From NCBI GenBank assembly GCA_963819645.1, contig CAWFWZ010000014.1:1-64000 (forward strand): a DNA stretch of 64,000 nucleotides, read 5' to 3'. The notes under the pieces are model-generated. The model was given only the letters and a program-made list of their open reading frames with translations. It was not told the DNA's origin and did no database searches. Position numbers and translations under genes: made by a program. The stretch comes from CAVVDY01 sp963819645 (GTDB lineage Bacteria; Acidobacteriota; Terriglobia; Terriglobales; Acidobacteriaceae). This document shows, one piece after another, positions 15,691-25,409 of this stretch (positions within the stretch are counted from its first letter, which is position 1; each line of letters opens with the position of its first letter).

Positions 15691-16455
15691 TTACTGGGCG
15701 ACAACCACCGCGGGATTCACCAGGCTCTCATACAGCGCGGCAACTTCCGAGGGTTCGCCATCGGCGACGATCGATCCACCTTCCAACAGAATAGCGCGAT
15801 CACAGTACGTCGTAACCAGAGGCATACTGTGCGAGACAAACAAAATTGTCTTTCCTGCGCGGCGAAAATCCTGGATGCGAGCGAAACTCTTATGCTGAAA
15901 TCCGGCGTCTCCCACGGAGAGAATCTCGTCGATGATGAGGATTTCGGGGTCCACCTCGGTGGCAATAGCAAATGCCAGCCGGGTGTACATTCCGGAGGAA
16001 TACTGTTTGACGGGGGAATCGATGAAGTCTCCGATATCGGCAAAATCGATGATGCTCTGCTCGCGGTGCAGCATCTGTTCTTTCGAGTAGCCCATCAGCA
16101 GTCCGTTGATCAGGATGTTTTCGCGCCCGGTCAGTTCGGGATGAAATCCCGCGCCTAATTCAATCAGAGGAGCGATCTTTCCGGATATGTGTACCTGTCC
16201 GGCGGTGGGCTTGTAGACCCCGGCAATGATTTTCAGCAGTGTGCTCTTGCCGGAGCCATTGCGCCCGACCAAACCAAGCATCTGGCCGGAGAACACCTGG
16301 AGCGACACGTCCTTGACTGCGTCGAAGTTGTGATAGCTGACTTGATGACGCAGAAAGTTTGAGAATAGCTCGCGCAGGGTATCGGGGCGCTCGTGAATGA
16401 TACGAAAGCGCTGGGTAACATTTTCAACGTCGATTGCGACGTGACGGTCAGACAT
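15691..16455 (-). CDS. Polysaccharide ABC exporter ATPase (Wzt type)
   Basis: The 254-residue product has Walker A GRNGSGKST at residues 64-72, the signature YSSGMYTRLAFAIA and Walker B ILIIDEILSVGD, with the HPELTGRENILINGL pattern specific to polysaccharide/teichoic-acid exporters. It energises export of lipid-linked glycan across the inner membrane. It lacks the C-terminal carbohydrate-binding domain of the larger Wzt proteins, so it probably exports without reading a terminal sugar modification. Its ATG overlaps the stop of the permease gene (ATGTCTGA), so the two are coupled; a Met five codons upstream is an alternative start. Confidence 0.9.
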   Translation of the reverse strand: MSDRHVAIDVENVTQRFRIIHERPDTLRELFSNFLRHQVSYHNFDAVKDVSLQVFSGQMLGLVGRNGSGKSTLLKIIAGVYKPTAGQVHISGKIAPLIELGAGFHPELTGRENILINGLLMGYSKEQMLHREQSIIDFADIGDFIDSPVKQYSSGMYTRLAFAIATEVDPEILIIDEILSVGDAGFQHKSFARIQDFRRAGKTILFVSHSMPLVTTYCDRAILLEGGSIVADGEPSEVAALYESLVNPAVVVAQ

Positions 16456-17224
16456 AAAATACGAAGTCATCCTGATATTTGCGAAATAGGCCAAAGCCAA
16501 TAAACAGCGCTATAAAGGCACAGGCGAACGAGGCCACGACCGACTGGAACCTGGGCAACATGCCGTAGTAGACCGCCAGACGAAAGCCATTGATGACATA
16601 AATGATGGGGTTGAACTTAAATATCCAGCGATATTTCTCGGGTATAAAATCTACCGCATAAATGATTGGCGTGAAGTAGAACCACGCCGACAAAAGTACC
16701 TGCACAATATGCGACACGTCGCGATAGAAGACGTTGGCCGCAGCGAAAAAGAAGGTTGCACCCATGGTAAAAATTATGAGGGCCAGCATGGGCACGGGCA
16801 GGTAAATCCACGTCCAGTAAAAAGGATGGCCGAGCAGCAGGACGAGGATCGCGAGCGGGATCAGGGATAACAGCAGGTTGATAACGTTCGAGACCACTGC
16901 CGCGACCGGAAAAACCAGCTTGGGCACCGCCACTTTCTTGACTAAATCAGCATTGCCGACGATTGACTCCACAGCATAGCTCAAGGACTGCGAGAAGAAC
17001 GTCCAGGGCAGCAGTACGCTGAGCAGGAAGATTGCGTAGTGCGGGACATTAAACCGCATGATGGTGGAGAAAACCAGGGTCAGGACAACCATCATCAGCG
17101 CCGGATTCAGCAGGGCCCACAGAAACCCCAGCACCGACCGCTTGTAGCGGAGCTTGATCTCTTTGAGTGCGAGCGCCCAAATGAGCTCGCGGTACTTGTA
17201 TATGTTTACGACAAGTTCTTTCAA
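16448..17224 (-). CDS. Polysaccharide ABC exporter permease (Wzm type, ABC-2)
   Basis: The 258-residue product has six predicted membrane segments and the ABC-2 pattern LIWALALKEIKLRYKRSVLG, FLWALLNPALMMVV and FNPIIYVINGFRLAVYY. It forms the channel with the overlapping ATPase to flip lipid-linked polysaccharide. Its presence together with gmd/rmd and many glycosyltransferases shows that the 15.7-35.4 kb region is an ABC-dependent surface polysaccharide locus. The 17225-17432 gap upstream has no supported feature. Confidence 0.9.
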   Translation of the reverse strand: MKELVVNIYKYRELIWALALKEIKLRYKRSVLGFLWALLNPALMMVVLTLVFSTIMRFNVPHYAIFLLSVLLPWTFFSQSLSYAVESIVGNADLVKKVAVPKLVFPVAAVVSNVINLLLSLIPLAILVLLLGHPFYWTWIYLPVPMLALIIFTMGATFFFAAANVFYRDVSHIVQVLLSAWFYFTPIIYAVDFIPEKYRWIFKFNPIIYVINGFRLAVYYGMLPRFQSVVASFACAFIALFIGFGLFRKYQDDFVFYV

Positions 17225-17432
17225 TTCGGTGGAACTCCAATCGGACTCGCGCCGGGACAGGGTGAGACATTATGCGACCCAGCATCGCCGCGCGAACAGC
17301 GATCGGCCCAGGTTGCACCCATCCGGCAAGACAGCTTAATAGATTCTACGCGAAAACAGCCTGCAGAATGCGGTGACCGGGCCAATGCCGGCTGGGCCTG
17401 ATGTCCCCTAACATTTGAGGGATCGGCGATTC

Positions 17433-18590
17433 CTACTGGCGATGAGGAAGCAGCACCGCACGGATTCGTCGCACCGGCGCGAGCCAACGGAACGACCGGC
17501 TGTTCAACACTTGCTCCAATTGCTTTTTGTAATTGCCTTCGAGTTCGCGACCTTTCTTCAACTCAGCAGCGAGTTCGGAGAGTTGCTCGCTGAGCGAGAC
17601 GATGGCCGCCTCCGACCCGTGAACCTGAATGGTGAGTTCCGCAATTCGCTGATTGGATTGCTCGAGGCGGCGCCGCTCGCGTGCTAGGTCATCGTGAGCC
17701 GCGGCGAGTTGTGCCTCGGTAGTCGTCAGGGCTTCCCGTGTTTGCTCAAGTTCCGACTGAAGCCTAGCTACTTCGGCGGTGGCGGTTGTCAGTCCTTCGT
17801 CGAGCCGCGCGACTTCGGTGTCGCGGCGCGCCACTTCTGCTTGCAATCTCTGGTTGCCCTCGACTGCATCATGGTAGAGACGCTGCAATTCCTCGCGCCC
17901 ATTGCGTTCTCGTACCGTGGCGGCCAGCTCAAAATTATCGAAGACGTTTGGCGGGACGGCTAATTTCCTGGCCAGCTCGCTGCGTTCGGCCGCGACATAA
18001 AACTCGTTGAGCCCATCGAAGTAAGCGTGCTGGTAGTTGGCGCCCAGCAGTAGGGCTTCCCATTTTTCCGCTGTCACGGTTTGCGACAGCGGCTCCGTAG
18101 CCTCTACCACGACAATCCAAGGGCGGAAGCGGTGGAAGTCCATGCCGAGCAGTACGTCATCCTCGGTGCCTTCCGCGTCGATCTTGAGGAAGTGGATGTC
18201 CTGCTCCGCGAACGGTTCCAGCACATCGCGGAGCGGGCGAATTTCAACCTGCACCAGGTTATAGGGAAAGGCAACGTTTGCGTTCACCGCCGCGATGTCG
18301 AGTGACGAGAGACCCATCGAGTCGGGAACGACTGCCATTTCAGCCGTCCCGGGCGCAGCGCCGGCGGCTGCCCGAATGTTGATGTCGCGGGGACGTGCGG
18401 CTTCTATGACAGCGAACATCTCCGGAACGGGCTCCAGATTGATGCCGCTCCATCCCTGGTCGTAGAACCACTTGGTTACGGAATCAAGTTCTGGATGCAG
18501 CGCGCCCACGTCAACATAACGTCCGTTGGTGACGTCGCGAAGCGCCCGCCACAGGGTGACATCCTCAAAATTTTGAGCGTAAGAGATCAT
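17433..18590 (-). CDS. FkbM-family methyltransferase with C-terminal coiled coil
   Basis: The 385-residue product starts MISYAQNFEDVTLWRALRD, the usual opening of FkbM sugar O-methyltransferases, with VDVGALHPELDSVTKWFYDQGW as the SAM-binding start and HFLKIDAEGTEDDVLLGMDF near residue 135. Residues 230-350 form a long coiled coil rich in Glu, Ala, Arg and Gln (for example EVARLDEGLTTATAEVARLQ), followed by a basic tail. The coiled coil probably mediates assembly, as in other chain-terminating or chain-length proteins of glycan loci; this is inference. Confidence 0.85.
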   Translation of the reverse strand: MISYAQNFEDVTLWRALRDVTNGRYVDVGALHPELDSVTKWFYDQGWSGINLEPVPEMFAVIEAARPRDINIRAAAGAAPGTAEMAVVPDSMGLSSLDIAAVNANVAFPYNLVQVEIRPLRDVLEPFAEQDIHFLKIDAEGTEDDVLLGMDFHRFRPWIVVVEATEPLSQTVTAEKWEALLLGANYQHAYFDGLNEFYVAAERSELARKLAVPPNVFDNFELAATVRERNGREELQRLYHDAVEGNQRLQAEVARRDTEVARLDEGLTTATAEVARLQSELEQTREALTTTEAQLAAAHDDLARERRRLEQSNQRIAELTIQVHGSEAAIVSLSEQLSELAAELKKGRELEGNYKKQLEQVLNSRSFRWLAPVRRIRAVLLPHRQ

Positions 18591-18713
18591 TCAAACGTCG
18601 ACCTACTAAGATACAGCATTCAACAACATGCAACGATCGCGTGGAGAGGACCGGCAACACAGCCCCAATGTGACGGGCACGCCGGGTTGAAGAAGCCCGC
18701 CAGCCATGAAATT

Positions 18714-19433
18714 ATGAATTCGGCAGCACAAGCGACCCACGGAGGTAGGCGATTGTACGAAGATCTCCTTTTCCCCGGTGTTATCCGGGAAAACTGGCAG
18801 ATGACGGAAAGTGAACGCATCGCGCTCACGGGAGTGCTGGCGCGCGTGCGGCCTCGCGGTGCGCTGGAAGTGGGTGTGTATTACGGCGGCAGTCTTTCAC
18901 TAGCGGCGCAATTCTGCGAACGCATTCTCGCGATTGACATTGATCCGGCAGTGCGCGACCGCTTTCGCTTGCCCGATAACGCCGAACTCCTGATTGGGAA
19001 CTCGCAAGAGCTGATCCCGAAGGCGCTGGCACGTTTCGAGCGGCTTGGGCTTCCCCTGCAGTACGTATTGATTGACGCCAATCATTCTGCCGAAGGAGTG
19101 CGCCGGGACCTCGATCTGGTGTTGGCTTATCGGCCGCGCACGCCCATGGTGATATTGGCTCACGATTCGGGAAATGAGAACTGCCGCCAAGGCATCCTGG
19201 CGGCGAACTGGAATTCAAATCCTCACGTTCACTTTGTGCAATGCGATTTCGTGCCCGGCCAGATCATCGAGCATTCCATACAAAACGGTAAGGGAGAAGT
19301 GTGGGGAGGGTTGGCGCTGGCGTACCTCGACCCTCGACCGCGAGCCGGGGATGCAGTGGTTTCGCAAGGTTCAGCCACTATGGTTCGCGCCGCTCAGTTC
19401 GTCGCCAAAGACCTCTCCGTGATCACGGCATAG
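18714..19433 (+). CDS. Class I SAM-dependent methyltransferase (CmcI/FkbM-like)
   Basis: The 239-residue product has a SAM-binding region ALEVGVYYGGSLSLAAQFC with ILAIDIDP as strand 2, and VLIDANHSAEGVRRDLDL, the pattern of cephalosporin hydroxylase-like and sugar methyltransferases. The start is set at the ATG 18714 because the upstream frame (from 18495) lies inside the divergent FkbM gene. It lies 31 bases before the first glycosyltransferase gene of the plus-strand group and probably modifies a sugar of the glycan. Confidence 0.75.
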   Translation: MNSAAQATHGGRRLYEDLLFPGVIRENWQMTESERIALTGVLARVRPRGALEVGVYYGGSLSLAAQFCERILAIDIDPAVRDRFRLPDNAELLIGNSQELIPKALARFERLGLPLQYVLIDANHSAEGVRRDLDLVLAYRPRTPMVILAHDSGNENCRQGILAANWNSNPHVHFVQCDFVPGQIIEHSIQNGKGEVWGGLALAYLDPRPRAGDAVVSQGSATMVRAAQFVAKDLSVITA

Positions 19434-19464
19434 CCGGTTGATGGTGATTTAGGATATTCGATAG

Positions 19465-20730
19465 ATGTCCTCCCGCATACTCCTGGTCAGTAACTTCTTT
19501 CCTCCACGCACCGTAGGCGGCGCGGAGATCGTGGCGTTCCGGCAGGCCCAGGCGCTGGCGGCGCGAGGTCATCACGTCACCGTGCTGGCGGGAGACTTGC
19601 CTACCGAAAGCATGCCCGACCGGAACGCTCAATTTCGACGTTCATGAGGGACTGCCCGTCTATCGGCTTGGCGATACGTTCGCTCGAGCCAGACGAGAAC
19701 TTCTACTGGCCAGCCGCAGCCCGGCGCCTGAAAGCGATCATCGCAGGCTGACCGCATCGAAGTGGTTCACTTCCACAACGTGATGGGCTTGGGAGCGAAC
19801 CTCATTCCGGCCGCCAAAGATGCCGGCGCGCTTTGCCTGGTCACACTGCACGATCACTGGGGCTTCTGTTTTCGTCAGACGCGCCTTCGCCCCAATGGAT
19901 CGCTTTGCAACAATTTCGACGAGTGTGCAGGCTGCATGCCGGCGATCCAGCCGCCCGGAGGAACCGCATTGCCGATGCGGCTGCGTCGGGATTACGTGGC
20001 CTGGTGCCTGGCACAAGCGGACTACCTGCTGACGCCCAGCGCTTATCTGGCGAAGTACGTACACGCAGGCAGGATTTCCTGCTGAGCGGACCTTCGCAGT
20101 TTCGAACGGAATCGATCTGGCCTCGGTGGCCGGATGCAGCGAAGCAGCCATCCGCGGACGGCAGCTGTGCAGGTTTCTCTGTTCGGCTTATCTGGGCGAG
20201 CACAAAGGAATTCCGGTCCTGCTCGAGGCCATGAAGCGGCTCTCGCAAGATGCGAGCATCAGCGTTCCCTGGCAGGTGACCATCGCGGGCGAGGGGCATC
20301 TTCGGCCGCTGATCGAGAAGCGCTGTGCAGTCGGAGATCGGGCGTCATCTGCGTTTCGTCGGCCGTGTACCCCGTTCCGAGCTGCTCTGCACTGATGAGT
20401 GAGACGGACGTTGCCGTGCTGGCTTCAATCTGGCCGGAGAATGAGCCGGTCACCATGCTGGAGGCAATCGCCGCGGGTAAAGCGCAGATCGCAACCCGCT
20501 CGGCGGCAATCTTGAACTGGTGGAAGACTCGCAATCCGGCTTCCTGGTGACGCCGGATGATGCCCGACGAACTCGCACAGGCGATGCAGCGATACATTGT
20601 GGATCCGAATCTGGCTGTCACGCATGGGGCATATAATTACGCCCGGCGTGCCAGGTTCGACGAGCGCGCAACCATCGCCCGGCTGGAGGAGATCTACGTC
20701 GGGCCCGCGTCCGCAGAATGCGCGTCGTGA
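19465..20730 (+). pseudogene. GT4-family glycosyltransferase, broken by eight or nine frameshifts
   Basis: Joining the frames gives a GT4 enzyme of about 420 residues: MSSRILLVSNFFPPRTVGGA, then HFHNVMGLGANLIPAAKDAG, LHDHWGFCFRQTRLRPNG, VSNGIDL, YLGEHKGIPVLLEAM, WPENEPVTMLEAIAAGKAQI and GGNLELVEDSQSGFLV. Frame breaks lie near 19625, 19670, 19755, 20075, 20335, 20395, 20510 and 20565. All but one are a single extra base; the one near 20510 is a missing G. Each segment is well conserved between breaks, which fits sequencing error better than decay. I label it pseudogene only because the given sequence cannot be translated. It starts the plus-strand glycosyltransferase block. Confidence 0.7.
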
Positions 20731-21166
20731 ACCCGTGGTCGTCTGCGGTAGCGGGATGGCCCTCGCTTGAAGTCAGCGCTCTTGCCGGCCACGCGCACAA
20801 GCACCTCGACAACCGTCCCGCTCCGCGATTTATCTGGAGAGAATGGGCCGACGCCACCGTCTGGAGAGACGCCAGCTGCTGTGGCTGTGGGATCGACATC
20901 CGGAAGAGCCGCTGGTCAATGCAGCGATCCGGCGTGGAGTACCCGTCCTGGCTCCGGCGAATAGTTGGGCTGAGGGACTTGCCCGTCATTATGGCGGAGT
21001 GATTCTGTACCGTACCTATCTGGAAGCATTGGCAGCAATGCGTGCGTTGCTTTCCGTTCCAACGCTCCAGGAAAAGTTTGCCCGCCGTTCGCAGGCCGCG
21101 GCTGCATCGGCGACGGTGATGGCTCCTGTCTCGACATTCAACCTTAGCTCGGAAGCAAGATCGTAA
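20718..21166 (+). pseudogene. Broken glycosyltransferase-like fragment
   Basis: Overlapping frames encode pieces such as LWDRHPEEPLVNAAIRRG, VPVLAPANSWAEGLARHYGG and LYRTYLEALAAMRALLSV, which look like the C-terminal half of a GT-B enzyme. The front part (20718-20840) shifts frame at least once. It may be the C-terminal continuation of the preceding GT4 or a separate gene with indels. No catalytic motif can be named. Confidence 0.4.
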
Positions 21167-21181
21167 CGGACGTTTTCGTTT

Positions 21182-23571
21182 ATGCGGCCACTTCGAATCG
21201 ACATATGTAACGAGCGCCTGCTGCCACGCTTCGGCGTGGATCGTTTGCTGGTGCTGCTGGCGCGAAAGCTGGTAGACGCCGGCCACGAGGTTCGATTCGT
21301 CTGCCTGCGGTGTGACAAGTCGATGCTTCTGCCGATATCGCGCGCCGTGACGGTGCTCACGTTGCCCGAAGGGCTGAATATGGCGGAGACTGAAGAAGCC
21401 GCCGCAGCGGCCACACTACAACTGTGGCAGCAGAGTGCTCCCGATGCAGTCGTGGTCGGTGGGTGGCCGTTCCTCGAATTGGCTGCGCGCGCGGGAGGCC
21501 GCGACATCTCAAGCCTGTTCATCGACGCTGGCGCGGTAGCGCAAGATGGCTTTCCCGAGCCACAGTTGACCATGCAGCGCGAGCTTCGCCGCATTCGCCA
21601 ACTTACCCTGCCGTCGATTGACACCGTGCTCCCCATCAGTGACTTCATACGCAATACGCAAAGCGAACCCGATCGAGGTCGCGCTGAAGGAGTACACACG
21701 GTGCTGCTGGGGGGCGATCACATGGCCCTGGGCACGTTCGGCGGAGATCGGCAGGCCAGAGAAGGCGGGGAACTGTTGCCGCGCCTGGAAAATTACGTCA
21801 AGCAAGGCGAGCGGTTGGTGCTCGCGCTTGGACGATTCGAGGCGCAAGGATACAAGAATTCGGCGGCCGCTTACGACGTCTTCCGTATGGTGCGGGAGAA
21901 GTGCCGTGCCACGCGATTGCTGCTGCTGGATGCGGGAGAGGACTGCGATGTTCCCCGCGAACTCGCACCGTTCGTCGAGCTGCTTGGCGCTCCCGATGAC
22001 CTCACATTGCAGCAGGTCATGCGGCTGTGCTCCGCCGGTATCAGTACATCGCTTTGGGAAGGATTCAATCTGCCGCTGGCGGAGATGCAGTGGATCGATC
22101 GCCCGGCTTTGGCGTTCAATCTGGGTGCGCATCCGGAAGTGATTGCAGAACCGTGGCTGCTTTGCGAGAACACCGCGGAGATGGCGGCGAAGCTCGCGTC
22201 TCTTTTGAATGCGGCGGTGCAACGGCGTGAACGGCGATGGTGCGCCGGAGCTGTTGTCTCGCTTTGCGGAATTCCGCGCACGGCGTCAATGGGAATTCAC
22301 ATTGTCGGCTTGGGAAAACCAGATCCTCAACCTCGTTAAACAGCGCCAGACTGATGTCTCGCGGGTCGGCGCCGAAGAGCGCCGCGAGAGTCGCATCATT
22401 CTGGTCGACGTCACCAATGCTGCACTCGATCCGGCGAACCCGGGAGTGATCCGCGTGGTAAGGCGGCTCTGCTCCGAACTGCAGTACGACGATCGGCTTG
22501 AGCTGGTGTTCGCGGCGTGGAGTCGGGACCTCGGGGAGTTCATCTTTCTTGACCAGACTCGCAGGAATTTTCTACAGGGCTATGGCGGTCCCCGCGATGG
22601 ACTCGGCCTGCTCGCCGCATGGAAAGGCGGTATCACTCCTGAACTTTTGATTTCGCGCATCCGCAGCCACGCGAGCTCAGCCTCCGGTTCTGTTATTGCC
22701 GGAAGTGATGTTCGACGACCAGGCTGAGGCGCGCCTGAAGTGGGCGCAGCGGCGCGGATTCAAGACAGCGGCAATTCTGTATGACTTGATTCCGGTTTTT
22801 AATCCGGAGCTGTGTGACCCGAATGTGTGCTCGGGATTTCCTGCGTACCTGAAAGCGTTGGCTCAGGTCGACGCAGTCTGGACTATCTCTGACTTCACGC
22901 TCAGCGAATTCAGTCGTTACCTTGCGCAACAGAACGACCGATTGCCCTCCGTTCATGAGGCAATTCATCTGCCCGGCCAGTTCGGCGAGCAACCGCGCAA
23001 TCAAAGTCACGAATTTCCCACTCGCAACGACGAGATTCGGATCCTGTTCGTTTCCACGCTGGAGCCTCGCAAGAACCACAAACGTTTCCTGCAGGCTTAT
23101 CGCCAGCTGCGTGAGCGCCGCCCGGACCTCCCGTTGCGCTTGGTGCTCATCGGCAATCGTTACGCCGGTGCTCCCGAGATAGCCGAGGAGGTGCAGGCGC
23201 TGACGCGACGCGATTCCAGCATTCAGTGGCTGGGCACGGTGGACGATGAATCTCTGGCCGAGGAGTTCAGGCGCTGCACCTTCACGGTTTATCCTTCACT
23301 GGTGGAGGGCTATGGACTTCCAATCGTGGAGAGTCTATGGATGGGACGACCGTGTATAGCGCACGACGGCGGAGTGATGCGTGAGCTTGCCACACCGGGT
23401 GGCTGCACCACAGTCGACATGACTGATGTGGCCGCAATCGCGCAAGCTATGGAACGACTCATTACAGATGAGAGCTTGCTGCAGAAGCTTCAGATAGAGG
23501 CCCGGTTCCGGAAGATCACGACCTGGCGGGATTACGCGGAAACCGTCGCGCAACGTCTGTGTGCATTGTGA
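21182..23571 (+). CDS. Large two-module GT4-type glycosyltransferase (two frameshifts)
   Basis: The first module (21182-22240) starts MRPLRIDICNERLLPRFGVD and has LALGRFEAQGYKNSAAAYD and STSLWEGFNLPLAEMQ. After a +1 shift near 22240 and another near 22680 the chain continues through PEVMFDDQAEARLKWAQ into a second GT-B domain with FVSTLEPRKNHKRFLQAY, GTVDDESLAEEFRRC and YPSLVEGYGLPIVESLWMGR, ending at 23571. Restored length is about 795 residues. Such tandem GT4 enzymes add mannose or rhamnose residues processively in ABC-dependent O-chain synthesis, which fits gmd/rmd in this locus. Sugar specificity is not readable from sequence. Confidence 0.75.
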
Positions 23572-23576
23572 GGGAA

Positions 23577-23858
23577 ATGAGCTCGGAATCGTTTCGACAG
23601 CCAAGCGAAGTGCTGGACCGACTGGTAGCTGCAGGTGTCGAGCTAGTCTACGCTCGCGACGCGGCCCTGGGGGCTGCCCTGGACGTCCCTCCACCTTCGG
23701 TCGAAGTGGCGAACCATCCGGCGCCGCAAATCAGATCGACTGAGGGCCGGGGTTTTACCTATCGAGTTGCGCGAAAGTTTTACCGTAGGCTGAAAGACAA
23801 TCAGCAGCTCCGGCCGCTACTGGACAGAGTGCGGCACCAGATCCTTACCCGCACTTAG
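23577..23858 (+). CDS. Small hypothetical protein after the glycosyltransferase
   Basis: The 93-residue product starts MSSESFRQPSEVLDRLVAAG and ends RVARKFYRRLKDNQQLRPLLDRVRHQILTRT, a basic amphipathic helix that could contact the membrane. It lies six bases after the stop of the glycosyltransferase, with GAGGGA as a possible ribosome binding site very close to the ATG. I do not recognise the family. It might be a continuation of the glycosyltransferase chain cut off by another indel. Confidence 0.5.
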   Translation: MSSESFRQPSEVLDRLVAAGVELVYARDAALGAALDVPPPSVEVANHPAPQIRSTEGRGFTYRVARKFYRRLKDNQQLRPLLDRVRHQILTRT

Positions 23859-23867
23859 TGTTGAGAA

Positions 23868-25304
23868 TTAGAGCGCGGTCGCGAGCACTGTTTCGGAAGG
23901 GCGTCGCAGCTTTTCCCGCGGTTCAACGACTTCGACTTCGATCGTGCACTGGGCAGTATTTCGCGGGTCGATGTTGTCAAACCATGCCACGTATTCCTGC
24001 ACCGGCGTCACACGCAAGGTGTAACGGCCCGGGATGTCAGGTGCGACTACATCCAGGGGATACGTACGTTGTCTGCCGCTCGGCAGCTCCGGTATCAAGC
24101 GGGAGCGCAGGCCGTCGAACACCACACACGCTCCATTGCTGTCGATCCAGTGATAGCTGATGTTTACAGGATTGGGGCCGGTGCTGCGCAGGTTCCAGGG
24201 AGAGCGGTTTTCGATGGCAACGGTGCAAGCCATGGGCTGACCTGGCTCGACTCGCGACGGTACGGACTTAAATGAAATGTTGACCAGGTGCGGGTCGGAT
24301 GGACTAAGCACCGGCATGTCCGACCCGTTCCAACGGGCCACGTCCAGCCGTGCATCCGAAGCGCTGAATACCGGCTGGCCCTCTTGCACTCCCAGGACAG
24401 GGAAGGTACAGCCTTCGCAAAGCGTGCCCTTCACGTCCGGCACCTCGCCCGCGAAGCGGCTGCGCAGCTTCATCATCGCTGGTCCGTTCCAAACCTCGCG
24501 CAGGGACTGGGTCTTGAGATCACCCAGCGGCATCTTCGCGGAATAATCGTTGCAGCAGGGAACGGCGGTTCCATCGGCAAGTATGGCAAATCCGATCCAA
24601 GGCTCGGCACAGGCACCGGTTGGCCGTGGCGGGCTCGCTTCTTCGATTTGAATCAGGCTTTGATCCTGGTTGGCCCAGTAGTTAAACGACTTGTAGTCGA
24701 TGGCGTCGAAACCCTTGTCGCGCCATTCTTCGTCGAACTGCTCCCTCTCATTTTCAGTGGCTGTCATGTGGATCATCTGCAGGCGGACCAGCATCTCGCT
24801 GTCGCGCGCGCGCTTCATTTCCACGAAGCGGGCGACATTCGCGTGTACCTTCTCGAACTTCGCGCCGACGCGAATTTTCTCGAACGTCTGCTTGGTTGCT
24901 CCGTCCAGACTGATGTAGAGCATGGACAATTTGCTGTCGAGCAGCGCGGCCGACGCTTTCCGATCAAGGCGGGTCCCGTTGGTGCTCATGCCCGTCCGGA
25001 TACCAGCGTCTTCAGCCATATCAATCATTTTGTAAATTTCGGGATTGATGAGCGGTTCGCCGAAGAAATGCAGCCAGATAAACTCCAGGAACCCCGCGCC
25101 TTCGCTGATGATCTTCTCGTAAACGCTCATGCTCATATGCTCGTTCTTGCGACCCATGATGGGGTACGGGCACATGATGCATTTCAAGTTGCAGATGCTG
25201 GTGGACTCGATCTCCAAAATCACGGGCATGCCGGTATTGACCTGCGACCGGCGAAGGTAATTCTGGGCGAGCGCCTTGCGATTCTGTAGGTCGTTAACCC
25301 GCAT
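23868..25304 (-). CDS. Radical SAM/SPASM protein fused to a C-terminal Ig-like domain
   Basis: The 478-residue product has the radical SAM cluster motif CNLKCIMC (Cys 38, 42 and 45), HFFGEPLINPEIY, and a SPASM-type region with CAEPW, PCCND and CEGCTFPV holding auxiliary clusters. From about residue 340 a beta-rich domain follows (VEPGQPMACTVAIENRS, VNISYHWIDSNGACVVFDGL, APDIPGRYTLRVTPVQE), an Ig-like module found in proteins of polysaccharide loci. The fusion suggests an oxidoreductive or coupling modification of a glycan or glycan-linked molecule; that is inference. It is read against the flanking plus-strand genes. The ATG at 25304 gives a complete N-terminus. Confidence 0.8.
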   Translation of the reverse strand: MRVNDLQNRKALAQNYLRRSQVNTGMPVILEIESTSICNLKCIMCPYPIMGRKNEHMSMSVYEKIISEGAGFLEFIWLHFFGEPLINPEIYKMIDMAEDAGIRTGMSTNGTRLDRKASAALLDSKLSMLYISLDGATKQTFEKIRVGAKFEKVHANVARFVEMKRARDSEMLVRLQMIHMTATENEREQFDEEWRDKGFDAIDYKSFNYWANQDQSLIQIEEASPPRPTGACAEPWIGFAILADGTAVPCCNDYSAKMPLGDLKTQSLREVWNGPAMMKLRSRFAGEVPDVKGTLCEGCTFPVLGVQEGQPVFSASDARLDVARWNGSDMPVLSPSDPHLVNISFKSVPSRVEPGQPMACTVAIENRSPWNLRSTGPNPVNISYHWIDSNGACVVFDGLRSRLIPELPSGRQRTYPLDVVAPDIPGRYTLRVTPVQEYVAWFDNIDPRNTAQCTIEVEVVEPREKLRRPSETVLATAL

Positions 25305-25409
25305 TCGTATTCCGAAAAAGTAGCTGCAGTCCTCACCCGATGAGGGAAGTAGTTACTTGAGAGTATATCGTGAACGGGGCCGCAGCCTCAGGGTAGAGAC
25401 CTTAACACT

